Part shown: positions 1 through 13,549 of the stretch, piece by piece | Numbering within the stretch: position 1 is the first letter of the stretch | Layout: each line of letters opens with the position of its first letter | NCBI RefSeq assembly: GCF_030867145.1 | Contig: NC_134418.1 | Span: 55,279,682 to 55,343,681 of the forward strand | Origin: Opisthocomus hoazin | Taxonomy: Eukaryota; Chordata; Aves; Opisthocomiformes; Opisthocomidae | Length of the DNA stretch: 64,000 nucleotides | Direction of reading: 5' to 3' | The notes under the pieces: model-generated | Seen by the model: only the letters and a program-made list of their open reading frames with translations | The model's database searches: none | What the model was told of the DNA's origin: nothing | Translations under genes and position numbers: made by a program

Positions 1-3000
1 GACTAGCAAAATTTAGCACTTGGTAAAGATTGCACTGAAGAACAAGCAACACAAGCAAAATCAAAGAAACCCAGAAATTTCAGATCTTACAGATGATCAA
101 AGGAATATTTCATCTTCCTTTTAAAACCAGCTAAGGAGTTGCATCCCATGTATTGAACACCAAATGGAGCCAAAGAGGCTTGGAGTTGGGGAAATAATCA
201 AACGGTGTCTTGGGCTATCTAGATCCAATTCAAGGTTTTAACCCCTTGTCCAGGACCTTCTCCACTGGTAATCAGATGTCAAATTACATTGGATCTTATG
301 CACCATTTCACTTTAAGTCTGTGGGATTGCTGCCTCTGCTGTCCCTGAAGAAGTTTAAGCACTGGTGTTTTACAGGATAAGCTACAGGATGGGATATTGT
401 TGTACAGTCAGGTATTTCCTGCAAACCCTCCTTTCCCTTTTCACTTTAATTCACTTTTTTCTTTTTCTTTTCCTCAAAAGTCAATGATAGACTTTAGCAG
501 GAATCTTCCTTTACTGAAAAAAAACTTCCTTCCAAGAGCTTCTGGCAATAGAAGCCACAAAAAATACCAACAAACCTAATAAATGGAAATGGATATTGAA
601 GACAACTTTTCAGCCTCTAGCCTAATGTCTTTTAGAAACACATACTACTACTTGTATATGCTGTTTTCAAGCTATTTCTTGCTCTCTCTGAAGTCAATAA
701 CACTGTTTCCATTCACTGCAGAGAGACCAAGCAGTAGAGCAGAGAAGTGCAGGCCTACATTTATTGCTACATCTAAGGGGAACATTTAGGCATAGTATAT
801 TTGATGCTTCTTCCTCACAGAACTTTTTTCTATTTATATACTTACATTCAAGAGGAGCCTAATGGTTTTAGACGGAGTAGAGGCTTGGTCCTTGCCCAGA
901 GAGTACATCTGCTGGTATTAGACACAAGAAAAAAGTAGGGCACTAAAAAATGGAAAGGGAGAATGAAATGAAGTGATAGGACAATGATATTGGCATAGCT
1001 ACGTAGGCAGATAGGTATACAGTATTCATCTTGATTATTTGTAATCCAATATATGTAATACATAGTACATGTAATTGATATTACATGACAGGCTCTCATT
1101 CTGTCGGCTTGCTTCTTTTAATGACACAGGACTTTAAATGAAGTTCTTATAAAGTAAATAATTCTATTAAAATATCTGTTCAGCCAAGAAGAGCACTTAC
1201 TGGACTGTCAGACAAAGCAATCACCAGCTGAATTATCAGAACTCATATCTATGGTGCAATCAACAGTGTTTTTCAGTTCTGGTGAGTCAGTCTAAAGATT
1301 AAAAAGTCAAAGGACAAACTGTTCAGCATAGTTTTACAATGACCATACCTTACTTTTCCAAGAAAAGAAAGTTGTTTCTGAAGCATATACTTAAGGCAAC
1401 AATAAAGCAGGGTGCAATCTACTTAACTCCGCCTCACACTTTTAAGTTACATGTCATTTTTAGAATGAAAATAACATTTTTTGAGGAAGATATGCTATTA
1501 CTGTGATACAAAGCAACAGAAAGCTCTCTCAGAGACAGAACTTTAACAATTTTCTTAAATTTATACAAAGATTTGTGCATCAAGTTGAGTGTGTTAGAAG
1601 GGCATCTCTGTAGAAGATCTGAGTCTGTCCCATCCAGTTGGAGGGTCAGCTTTTCTATTCCAAAAGCTATGTCACCCTCTTCCTTCTGTCTAGTTTGGTC
1701 TGTAACAACACTGCTATTGACAGAGATGGTCAAATCTTCAGACATGGCCAGTAGGAGTGAGAAAATTGGAAAAGGAGCTACAGCTAATCCCAAGGTACAG
1801 TGAGGCTCAAAACAATACTGTCTTTGTAGTCAACTACAAAGTTGTTAACGTAAAAAGACACTGAAACCTATTTCCATCCCCTAGTCCTTCCTGCTTACTA
1901 CTCTAATTGTGCGCTATCCCAGCCCAGGACAGATACCTGAATTGCTGGTATTCTGGGGATATTTTGCCTAGATTGCAAAGGAATGCTTCTGACTGTGTGG
2001 AACATTTCAGCCGTGCTGTTTTAACAATACCAGATAAAAGCCCCTAAATGTTCTGGACAGCGAAATAGCACGGACTTTTTCTGCTCTGCAAAGGTGGGGT
2101 TTGGCTTTCTATACTCTTACCTGCCTCTAAGAGGTAGCTGAACATTTGGTGCTGGAGAGAAAGCAGAGTTCACAGCCTTGCCTTCAGGCAGACTCATTAC
2201 ACGCTGCACAAGCTGTTCCCTATTGTCCTGTGGCAGTCTTTTGGCACACGCTCAGCTGAGACTCACAGATTCACATGAATTTAAACAAGCAGCCCAGTTT
2301 TTCAAGTGCTTCCTAATAAACTTAAGCATCCAATTTAACTTTGAATCTTAAGAAAAATTAAATACATTTAAAAAAGCATGAACAAAAATGTGATTTAATA
2401 TTTTTGTGAAGAAAAAGCAAGAAAGAAGATAAGTAGTAAAAAAAAAAATAAGTCTGCACCTGCTTCCCAAAGTTATCCTGAAAGCTTATATGTATTACAT
2501 GCTGCAGCTCTGCGCTCCTGGAATCCTGTCAAAAACAGTGCTATACTCCTGACTATATCTAGACTTGCAAGCAGAAATACAGCCTCATTTTAACAAAAAG
2601 ATGAGTTCTGATAATGCTTGTCTGATTATTTGAATTATTGCCATCACTACATCAAGCTGGGTGTTGTCTGTGCTCATGTCGTGCCAGCCCTTCCCTGCAG
2701 TACAGCAAGACCAAGGACTTTCTGTCACCTGCAATATACTTAAGAAGTCACACAGAGGGGGAAGCTGTTATGTTGCTTCACATGATGCACGTGACCATCA
2801 GCAGCATCCAAGCTAATTCTCTCCATGGCTTATTAGTGCTTTTTATCTGATGACTGTCAGTGCAGGGCTCAGAGGAGGACTCTGATACCTGGCTCTGTCA
2901 TTCCAGTAGGAAATAAAATTCAGCACTAATCCTGCAGCCTCACCCAGGGCAGAACACCCAGCGTAGCAGGGATTAGAGCAATTCTCCTGAGTGGTCCTGA

Positions 3001-3766
3001 TCCCACATTCAGCCCTGTATCACAGCCCCTCTGGGTAGCCAGGTGGCATACTGTCTGTCCCAACAAGTGATACTGTCTGTCCATACCGTCTGCTAACCAA
3101 GTCCTTGGGAACTAGCTCGATTCAGACAGACCATCGTTTCTACTGTCTCTGATTCATTTCTGCAGTGCTAAATACAGTGTCTCCTCAAAGCCTTTGCATT
3201 ACTCTTCCGGGGTCGGTAAAGACCCTCACCCAGTGATGCCTTTTGCCGGGGGAAAATTCTAAAACCCGGTTTCTTGTGTGTTTTCCAGCACGTTTGCAGC
3301 TTTGCAAGTGTCGGAAATCATTGTAACAAGGGAAAGAAAGTGCTTTTATGCACGAAATCACTAAATCCGTCTCCCTCTTGGGAGCAGCATTAACTAGTCT
3401 CTTAAATACAGTTCCAAATCCCTTGATCTACTGGGATTTATGACCTCACCCAGAAAGCAAGGGGTGAAGCCAGGCAATGACCAGGGAGCAGAGGAAACAG
3501 CCTCAACCACTCTAAATAAAAGGGCTGGGAAGAGAGTAGCCAAAGGAGGTGGTGGCTGAAGTAACTTGTTTTGTTGTGACTGAGTGAGATTTCTGTATAT
3601 CTGCTATGAAGGATGGATATATGTAAAAATGTTTCCCTGGATGGGCAGTTAATGAGGCAACCTGGTTGGTTTTGGTTGGTTTATTTTTGGCACCTGTGTG
3701 ACTCAATGACAGGTGTATAACACTTCAATTCCCTTGTGCTAACGTTACATGCACAGCCTCTCATGT
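1..3766. other. AT-rich intergenic DNA, no gene seen
   Basis: This stretch is AT-rich unique-looking DNA. The open frames in it are short (at most about 120 codons, on the minus strand at 1434-1793), overlap on opposite strands, and show no domain, signal peptide or splice-bounded exon that I recognise. There is a short A-run near 2440-2450. I see no RNA gene or clear repeat. Ancient repeats too diverged to read by eye may be present. Confidence 0.6.
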
Positions 3767-4091
3767 CACAGAATCACAGAATCACAGAATGGTAGGGGTT
3801 GGAAGGGACCTCTGTGGGTCATCTAGTCCAACTTCCCTGCCGAAGCAGGGTCACCTACAGTAAGCTGTAGAGGACCTTGTCCAGGCAGGTCTTGAATATC
3901 TCCAGAGAAGGAGACTCCACAACCTCCCTGGGCAGCCTGTTCCAGTGCTCCATCACCCTCAGAGGGAAGAAATTCTTCCTCATGTTCAGACGGAACTTCC
4001 TGTGCTTCAGTTTGTGCCCATTGCCCCTTGTCCTGTTGCTGGGCACCACTGAAAAGAGCTTGGCCCCATCCTCCTGACACCCACCCTTCAG
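3767..4091 (-). mobile_element. CR1 LINE, 3'-end fragment
   Basis: This is the 3' end of a CR1 non-LTR retrotransposon in minus orientation. Three tandem copies of CACAGAAT at 3767-3790 are the reverse complement of a CR1 (ATTCTGTG)n tail. The following block (guttate phrases such as GGTTGGAAGGGACCTC and CATCTAGTCCAAC) is the conserved 3' UTR and end of ORF2. The sequence matches the copies at 12,456 and 20,400 almost base for base up to CACCCACCCTTCAG at 4091, then stops, so the element is severely 5'-truncated. Such truncation is normal for CR1 and results from incomplete reverse transcription. The overlapping open frames here on both strands are element sequence, not host genes. Confidence 0.93.
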
Positions 4092-7000
4092 CACCAGACC
4101 TGTGTTTGTGCCTGCCCCCTAGGCTGTGTGATTGCTTCTATACTTTACATAATCAGATTCCAAAAGTTGTGAGCTATGTGACCTGGCAGTGGTGGAAATG
4201 TGGCTCTGAGGGATTTTTGTATCAGATTGTGATTTACTTTCCTTTCCAGCAACTGGAAACCCATGCTGCTTTCCTCAGCTGTCTATCTTGAAAAGGTACT
4301 TTTGTTATTCTCGTGAGGACAAGCTTCCATTGTCTTACTCTGTGGCAACTTCATTGCGTATTTATAAGGAGGAACAGATGTTTCACTCACATACCAATGA
4401 AGAACAGGTGTGGAGAATAAAATTATCTCCTTCTGATTCAGTATTGTTTCTTTTTCTTCACACTAGCTTCTCTGTGAAGCTTATCCATTCCCCTGTTGGC
4501 CAGCTGCTCAGACTGTAGTGGAAGAGCCAGGCTGTACTCCCTCCCACGCATGCTGCCCCAAAAACATCTGGCTTTAACCGCCCTGTTCTCATCAACACCC
4601 AGAAGTACAAAACAGATGACTTTTTGCAGCTGTGTGAAGGTGGTAGTGAGGGAACCTGAATCGATATGCCTGATTGCACAAATGGTGTCAGGATACTGTC
4701 CTGTTTTAGACTTGTGCTGATGGATTTGAGGTATTTTGAGTATAGGTAGCCTCGGCTGTTGGCTCTAGGAGCAGCATGTTGCTTAGATGGAAATTGGGTA
4801 TTGATTTTCAGAGGGATTCCTGTACTATAGTACTGCAATTAGACTTCTAGTTAAACAGGTTAATAGTTTACTCAGGATTCACCGGTATGTTTTGAAATGC
4901 TAGAAGTGGTTCTATCTTATTACATGTAGTTAGACTTTATTCTTTCATCAAGAGTGGCTTTAATGGTTGTCAAATTACACAGAAATAGCATTAGTGTTCT
5001 CACATATGGAAAGTGGAGCAAGTATAAAAAATGCACTGATATGAATGTTTATTACAACAGAAAGCTTTTAAAAAGTGACCATCAGCTAAATAACCTCAAA
5101 GTTGTATGAACAAGGCCCTAAGTTTCAAACACTGTTTTGTTTGGGATATTACCCAGCACATGACTACTAACTTCTGTGCTTTGGGTGCATCCGTCAGTGA
5201 CTGTTTTTGTTGAAAAGAAACCAACAGGCTGAAAAGGCAGGCTCTTACTGCATCTATATGATGTCCCTCTACTCATCTAAACAGCAGAATGATAACGTTT
5301 CCCTACCATCCCATTCTGAAGTTAAATGTTTAATAATGTTAATACTTCAGGTGCAATGGGTCATTCTGGTTCTGAAATGTACTTTTTATGAAGTGAACTG
5401 TGCTACTTCTTTTTACAACCTAGCTATTTTTAGAGCTGGACTCCAACATTTTAAATACAACATAACTTAAATTGCACCATTGCTTGTGCCTGGTAGCTGT
5501 AAGTTACTTCTCTACAATGAAAAAGGAACCTACTCTATTAAAATGCTCAAAGTGCTAATGTACACAGGATTAATTTGCAAGACAATATACAGGCACCCAA
5601 CAGTTTAGCTGTTCAGATCCTTCATATTTATTCTGCTGCCATCCAAGAGAAGTGCTGTTCTTTCTAGAATCTGACTGTGAGGTCTCAGTTCACAGTTTGC
5701 TGAGGCTATTCCTGTGGTGGTCATTTTTCCAAAGTGGTGAGAGGTACACTCATGTCAGTTGCTTTGTCATCTCGTCAGAAGTCGTTCTCAGCGCCATTAT
5801 GCCATGAATTCCTGTCTTTGAATCCTGATCAACAATACACCTGTACAGTACTTCTTGTCAAGGTCTTAATTTCGTTTTTCTTGGTATTTTCCAGAAGGCA
5901 ATCTTAATGTTTCTTTCAAAGAGCTTTCAGAATGAGAGTATAATCTGAGAAACCAGTAGAAGGAAAGAGTGCCATGAACAAAGGCAATGTGCACGTCATA
6001 GGAGCAACATGAGACCTCTTGTCTTGCACTACTTTAAAGAAATAATGAATTTATTTGACATACCATTTTCTCTAAAGTTGTGCTAATGATGATTACTACA
6101 GTGCTTCCTTTTCATATTCTGGAAGTTTCAGTGCAAAAAGAAGAAATCAGTTTACCAGAAGTATTTTGACAGTTATTAAAGAAACATTCACAATTCAGGA
6201 GACCTGAATACAGTAACCTCTTAATAAAAATAAAATCCAATGCTCCTGTAAGATATTCTCCTGTTATTACTATGTCTGGGTACAAGACAGGACAAGACTT
6301 CAGTTTCCATAACCAGAAATTTTCTGGATTAGTATTTAGCCTCTGTCCAGCCCCTTCACTGCCTAACTTTCTGTCAGGAAGAAGTGTACAAGAGCTCATA
6401 TTAACACTATAAACAGACTATCTAACATCCTTTGTACAAATTTTACAAGTGGCTCAACAATGTGGCTTTTGAAATCATACTTCTTTCCAAAGTATATATG
6501 TGGCAGCACCATGAAGTGTTACACCCATTACTGGTAGCTTACAGCTCAGCATATGACGGCTTCTGCTGAGATTAGATATTTTATGCAAGGTACTTAAAAG
6601 CAAGCAAACCTATGACAGCTCCTAATTCTTAAGTAGTATTAACTGAAGACAAAACAATAAAATGTTATCTTGTATGCTAAAATAGAACATAAGAGCATAG
6701 CCTTGGAGTTTGACTACAGGTAAGTGTTGCTGAACACATTTCTTCAACCTGGAAGCATCCTTCCGCACTCCCTACTGCATCTCTAATAGAAGGTTTGCAA
6801 AACTTTTCATAGCCACAAAAGTGATATCTGGCATGTTTCAGGACTGGCAGTTTTTCTTGAAACTCTAATAATTTCCTTGGCTCCAGTTTTGGACTTCAGA
6901 GTAGGCTGTTTTTTGTGTCAAGGAAGAAGCTGCCTTTCCTCAAAGAGAAAGCCACAGACTTCCTGGTCATAGCACCAAAACCTCAGCATCCCTTGAGGCA

Positions 7001-10000
7001 AGTCCCCACTCTTAAAAGTGAGACTTATGACAGAGCACCAGGGTACCACATGGGTGCCTACAAAGATAAGGCAGGGCTGAGGTCTAGCTGGGAAGTCAAT
7101 CCACAGTGTGATAGTCCTTCAACAGGCACAGGCTGTGACAAAATGTGAAGAAGGGAGTAAAAGCCCAATCTGATCCTAAATAGGGCTCCAATATGTTAAG
7201 GGTGTGGGTGGAGGTCCCAGGTGAGGCTGATCAGGGCCATAAAGACCTGTTAGGGCACTCAGGGCCTGACATTAAAGTGCAAAAATGGCTTTTGTTTCTC
7301 GTAAAGCATTTGAAAAAGGCTTGTGTGTGCTGGGGCAGGGATGTGGGGGTGAGATTCAGTGTTTCTAACAGTGCTAAGAGATCTTGAACAATGACTTTGA
7401 TAAGGACTTCAATGAGGAATAAAAAGGTAAGTTTTGCCCAAGGACTGACTACCACAATCAGCTGTGATGACTTCAAAACAAGGAAGGGAAAGTATTAAGT
7501 TGCTTGTTTAGCAGCAAATATAAAAGTGCTTAGCAGGAGACTCCCTTAAGAAATTCATAGTATCTTTAGCCAGGCAGCACCTGGCAAGATCTAAATTACA
7601 GGTGAGGCAAGCACCAGAGATAAGAAAAAGCAAGGTTAGTGAAAGGCATGATGTGCAAACAACTTCGATAACTGTTTGAAAAATGTATGATAGTTACAGA
7701 AATTTCTGCATGGCTATTGTATATGTGGAACAGAATTACAAAAGTGTTCAGCTCCATAACGACACAGTGAGTCGGGAACCTAACATTCTCACTTTAGTGA
7801 TAATTTGTGGTGGGTTGGTCTGTACAGCACTGCACAGAGCTGCGTAGGGACACTCAAGCATTTCTGAATGATCTGGTAGGCAGTCACCTACTTAATACGC
7901 CGTATTGTTCCTATTTCAAATGAACTCCCTTCATTATCCACTTGTGTGGCACAACAACGCAGCCAGGAGAGATGTGTCACAGTGGGAGTAAGAATTCAGT
8001 ATTCTTTGTAGCCTTGCAGTCTTTGAAGGTGTAGAAATCACCATAAAGTGTGCTTTTGCTTTGGTACTGCAGGATAAGTAGAAAGAGTTGGGTCCAACAA
8101 CTGAGAAATCAGGACTATCAGTGAAGCTGAAAGAGTGTGTGGATGCACTTTGCAGTTTCTGCTGGGCTGCAGAAGTGGCTGGGCTGGCTGAAAGAATAGT
8201 TGCTCATAGGGTGTGCCTTATCAGCGAGCCTTGGAAGTCATGAGGGTGTTGAAAGCATGTGGAAGACACAGGCACCACAGAGCTTCTGTGAGTGCACCAT
8301 ATAAATAGTGACTTAAGACATCTGTTCTGGGGAAGAAAAAACTTTTTAAGCTCTAGAGTGGGTTAAGACTTCAGGGCCACAGGAAGAAGATATGCACAGG
8401 TTCAGTAGGATCGCATACCTTTTTAATTCCAGGCATGGGACACAACTGTGGGGGATCTGTGTGACACATGCTGTATTAGTAACATGGCCTGGAGAGGAGG
8501 GAATTAATTGTTCAGCTCTTGGTACCTGCAGGAAGCAAGGACTGCATGGATTGTTCCTTCCAAAGGAGCTCTGTGGGGGCTGTATTTCTGAAACCCAAAC
8601 GCTGCACCTGCAGGAGGAGCAGGAAAACAGATCCTGTGTATTTCAAAGGGTGCTTATTTGACCTCTGCCGCTTGCCTAAGAGTAGAATTGGATGCTTGAT
8701 TTCCACCTTGGATGTAGGACTGATTCTTCTCAGAGTTCAGTGCTAGGACTAGCTAAATAGGCATTGGACCAGAAGCAGCAAAGAAAGGAAGAGTCTTTCT
8801 GTGCATCCTCACTTGCTCGCTCATGTGGCAGCTGGGAGTAGTTTGGCCTTTGATATCTGTCTCCTACTTCATAGACAGATAGAAAAAGTTTAACTAGGAC
8901 TTACAGCGAGCATTAATATAAGCTAGGTCAGCTGTAACATTAACAGAAAGATTGGACATGTTTTCCATTGTTAGACAGCTTTTCCAAAGGAATCTAGCTG
9001 CTCACATCACTCCCACTATTAGAAATTCAGTAAGTGCAATAGCTGGTTTCCAAGGACACTAGACTTCTTTGACTTTTTGCATTCTTCAGACTCTTTCTTC
9101 TTGTTTTATTATTCATGTCACTAAAATTTCCCTTGTTCCAGTACTGGACTCCAAACTTTCAAAGTGTTTTTTGGGTTATACTCAATCTGCACAATCAAAT
9201 GTTTATACAATCCCTTCTACTGAAGTCATTAGTGCTCATTCTCTCTTCCTTCCTGCTTTTTATTTTTCCTTATCAGAACTATTTTATAAGCTGGAATAAT
9301 CAAGCCCTGTTTCGTTAGGCCTGCAACTAATGTTTTTGTTTCAGCACCTGTTCCTCTCCTACTGAAAGGGCAGGGATGCATTGGAAGTCAAATGCTGATG
9401 CTCTGCTTTGGTTTGGGGGCTTTTAAGCCAAAAGTTTTAACAACAGTGGGGTTCTGTCATGTCAGTAAGAGCAGGATCTGTTGTTCTGAAAGTGTTGGTA
9501 TCAGGAGATGCCTGTCTTGTGTTCCTGGAGGCAAAGTCCTTTTCTTACAGTATGGACAGAAACCCTCATTTGTTATCTGTGCTTTCCTCTCATTCTAACC
9601 TTGAAGATTTTTGCAGGAAAGATAATGCAGCTTCCATTTAATTAGTTACCTGACTGCAAGATTTTAATGATCTCTGTGAGACTAAGTCCCTTTTTCCTAA
9701 AGCACAGCAACACTGCAAAATAGAGAAGTGTGTTATATGCCATAAAATCTACCAATGCTAATTATTTTTGATCAAAAGACACCTGTATGAAGTGTACATG
9801 ATTGCTTTGCAGACATTTGTACGTGAGCATTTTCTCTGTCTCATGACTGCAGTAAAGACGGGTCAGATCCTGTCACTGTTATGCCACTTGAGATACCAAG
9901 GAAATAGAAGACCGATGTAAACACTAACCCTGAAGTTACTGCTGAAGTGCAGAACTGTCAGGGAGAACAGAAGCTAACACAGATACTTGATTTCAAACGA

Positions 10001-12455
10001 AGAGGTATAGATTATTCACTGAAACTGGTCTGATTTAATGCTAGGGATCAATCTGATCCTCATTTGCCTCCAACAGAAAGTTTTAGGTACCACCTCCCCT
10101 CTGGAATTAGCAGCTTTTACATCCCAATATACCTCAAGTTTGCTTCTCTTTGCCTGAAAGTATGCTTGTAGGTTACAGAGTGCTATGTAAAAGTTACGAT
10201 TTATAACCATGCAAACTTAATGACTGCCATCTTAGTCTCTCAGATACTGCAGTGACAAATCTGTTACAGCACCACTGTATTAGGCACACCTGTATTCAAA
10301 AAAGCAATTAAGCTTTATCTTCACCTAATAAATGGCAATATCTCAATGGCCTCGAGATTTAGACCATCAGCCCTATGCATCTTAACATTTCATTGATACC
10401 CTCTATTGCTGAATTTATGGGAAGTCGCAGTGACTGGGAAAACCAAACAGTCAGGGAAACATTGTGCATTCTGAAGGCTGATGAACCCACGGTCTAGGTT
10501 ATACAAGCTGCTCCGTTATAGATTTCCTTTGAGCTTGGACAAACTGCAGAACATCTCAACCTTTCAGGGCTTCATCAATGTCTAAAGTTTCCATGGAAAT
10601 CTGTCAGACGAACATATGTGGAGAAACTGAACTGGCGCATGTAGATGTGACTGTAAGTAATGTGATATTTTTCTGTGTTGTAGATCTGTGGCTTGGATAT
10701 CAGTAATCAGGCTGGTACAACAGACAATTTGTTAAGATACTGCTTTCTACACCACTTTTTTTGGTAGCATGTAAGGGCAGTTAATTGCATTGTGCATGTA
10801 AGCTTGTCTGAGCAAGGAAAATGCTATTTATTCCACATTTGCACACATGAGCTTTTGTCTGCATAAGAGCATTTCTCTTTTGAACAGCTCCGCTAACTTA
10901 TTATCAGGTCCTCTCTTTGCAATGCATTTGACAGCAAAGACTCGACAACTGATTTTAGAGCTCAGCTACCTTGGAATTGTGCTGGGATATTACAGTTGTA
11001 CCTTAGTCCCTGGGAATATCATTGCACCAGTGTGCTTCCTGGTCCATATCTAAGGAAAAATTGTCTTAGTTTTGCATAATCCTCACCTTTAAATCCTTGA
11101 ATTTTGAAATAGAAAATTCCTAGGTAGATATCTGTGTATTTAAAATATCTATGTTCATATGATGCTCTCTATATCTAAATTCTTTATTACTCATTTAACT
11201 GCAGTGCCTTCCTGTTCTTATTTCCAAAGTGTCATAGTGTGATGCAGCTGAATAGCAAGAAACCTTCCCTTTTAATTCAGCTGTCAGCAATTCTTTGGCT
11301 GGAGAAAGACTTAGCTGTGGCTGGATGACGTGGTTTCATGTGCTGCAGCTAGCATTCTGAGCTTGGGGCAGAAGATGAGCACTGGGTACAATTTGCTTGT
11401 GTGGCTGATGTGGGGCTAGGGCAGAATCCTTGCTGGTGCGAGTCACTGTCCAAAGGGGAAGAAGATCTCTGAGCAGAGGTGAACACCGGAGAGGTACAAG
11501 GGCTGTTTGCTTCCTGCTAACAAGTTGACAGCTGCTGATTATTAGTACTGCTGTGGACTAACACTAAACGTGCTTCTTTGTAAAAGGTGAAAGGGAGGCT
11601 CCCTCAAGAGATCAGGGCACCCCATTGCCCTTGTCTGTATTTTATGTCCCTCTTGAACACTGCCCTCTCTCCTATGCTGTTGACTAGATGAGGAGCACAT
11701 TAACTCTGAATCCAGATGTGAAGGTAGCAAGAAAATCTTCTAGAGACAGGGGTTTGAATGTGCACTGTTGTTGCCACGCTAAAGATCCGATCCTTATTGT
11801 TAGTGTCTTTAGACGTTCTTACAGCACAAGAAATACAGAGATATTTGCAGATACAGCAGAGTATTTACTACATGTTGCAAAGTGACATATATACTCGTAG
11901 CATCAGATCAATTTTTCCGTACTGTCTAAATGAAGCAATATTCATATAGGACAGATTTATATCAGAAAATTCCATTTACTTCTTTCATACTTTAAAGAGA
12001 TGTAGTCTAAGTTTAAAGGATGCAGTAATATTTAATTTCATCAGAGTATGTCCTACTCCTTAGATATCCTTGCATTAGAGATCAGTATTATTGCTAATAC
12101 AGGTTAGTCTTAGAAAACTTAAAGGCAGCCATAAAAACTTTAACATAAGGAAGTTCAGCTCAGGAATAGCTTCAGCTGTTGCAACACTAAGAAATACAGA
12201 GGGAGTGGTAAGACCAGACCAGAAATCAGAGATTTCATCTGTTCTGTAATTTGGTGCTGACACTAGTTGGCAGGGAGATAATCATTAACAGGATTAATGC
12301 AGTAAAGATTATACCATCTATGTGATATTTTTTTACTCTTCCGCTAGCATGACAACCTTTAAGTAACTTTCCCTGATGAACACAAACTTAGATGAAAGAG
12401 GAGGATTGCGGGAAGTATTCTGAGGCAAGGACCTATTTCTTTGTCAATCCACTTT
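4092..12455. other. AT-rich intergenic DNA, no gene seen
   Basis: About 8.4 kb of AT-rich DNA without a recognisable gene. The longest open frames (126 codons on minus at 4458-4838, 95 codons on minus at 6112-6399, 89 codons on plus at 8392-8661) have no familiar domains and are in the range expected by chance. No RNA gene, clear tandem array or young transposon is visible. Confidence 0.6.
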
Positions 12456-13331
12456 CACAGAATCACAGAATGGTAGGGGTTGGAAGGGACCTCTGTGGGC
12501 CATCTAGTCCAACTCCCCTGCCGAAGCAGGGACACCTACAGCAGGCTGCAAAGGACCTTGTCCAGGCGGGTCTTGAATATCTCCAGAGAAGGAGAGACTC
12601 CACAACCTCCCTGGGCAGCCTGTTCCAGTGCTCCGTCACCCTCAGAGGGAAGAAGTTCTTCCTCCTTTTCAGACGGAACTTCCTATGCTTCAGTTTGTGC
12701 CCATTGCCCCTTGTCCTGTTGCTGGGCACCACTGAAAAGAGTTTGGCCCCATCCTCCTGACACCCACCCTTCAGATATTTGTAAGCATTTATTAGGTTCC
12801 CTTGCAGCCTTCTCGTCTTCAGGCTGAACAAGCCCAGCTCCCTCAGCCTCTCCTCGTAGGAGAGATGTTCCAGTCCCCTCACCATCCTCGTAGCCCTCCA
12901 CTGGACTCTCTCCAGTAGCTCCTCATCTTTCTTGAAGTGGGGAGCCCAGAACTGGACACAGCACTCCAGATGGGGCCTCACTCGGGCAGTGTAGAGGGGA
13001 AGGAGAACCTCCCTCGACCTACTGGCCACACTTCTCCTAATGCACCCCAGGATGCCATTGGCCTTCTTGGCAGCCAGGGCACACTGCTGGCTCATGGTTA
13101 ACCTGTCGTCCACCAGGACACCCAGGTCCCTCTCCACAGAGCTGCTCTCCAGCAGGTCCGCCCCAAGCCTATACTGATGCATGGGGTTGTTCCTCCCCAT
13201 ATGTTCAGAAGCCCTGCTTGTTGTTTTTGACATCCCTTGCCAGATTCAATTCCAGGTGGGCCTTGGCCTTCCTCGTTGCATCCCTGCATGCTCTGACCAC
13301 ATTCCTGTATTCTTCCCAAGTAGGGGATGCC
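12456..13331 (-). mobile_element. CR1 LINE, 5'-truncated, with internal deletion
   Basis: A second minus-strand CR1 of the same subfamily as those at 3767 and 20,400. It starts with two CACAGAAT tail units at 12,456-12,471. A 256-codon minus-strand frame at 12,463-13,233 encodes the C-terminal part of the CR1 reverse transcriptase polyprotein, downstream of the catalytic core. Near 13,199-13,210 the match jumps: the sequence up to there corresponds to the copy at 20,400 up to about 21,150, and the sequence after it corresponds to about 22,195 onward. Roughly 1 kb holding the reverse transcriptase core, including the FADD motif, is therefore missing. Similarity to the other copy fades near 13,331. 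The element lies just upstream of the RhoGAP gene promoter. It cannot be autonomous. Confidence 0.9.
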
Positions 13332-13549
13332 CACTGAGCAATGCAGAAAGCACAAAACACAGCGGTGGTGTGAAAATGTTAAGGAACAAAGATGGAGTTC
13401 TGGGGAAAGTCCATCTCCGGGCTCTGTTGCTGGGGTTGGTCCTCTTTCTCCCTCTCCCCTAACAAGAGGCAGCCTTCCCATTTTGGAAAGAGCAGAGATG
13501 CACTTGTCCTCCTCATCGCAGCGGCCCAGGGAGAGCTGCAGACAGAGGG

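Noticed and set aside
12392-12827. Plus-strand frames across the CR1 copies (also at 3877-4291 and 20,327-20,710)
   Set aside because: They are antisense shadows of CR1 sequence; the same translated phrases recur at each CR1.
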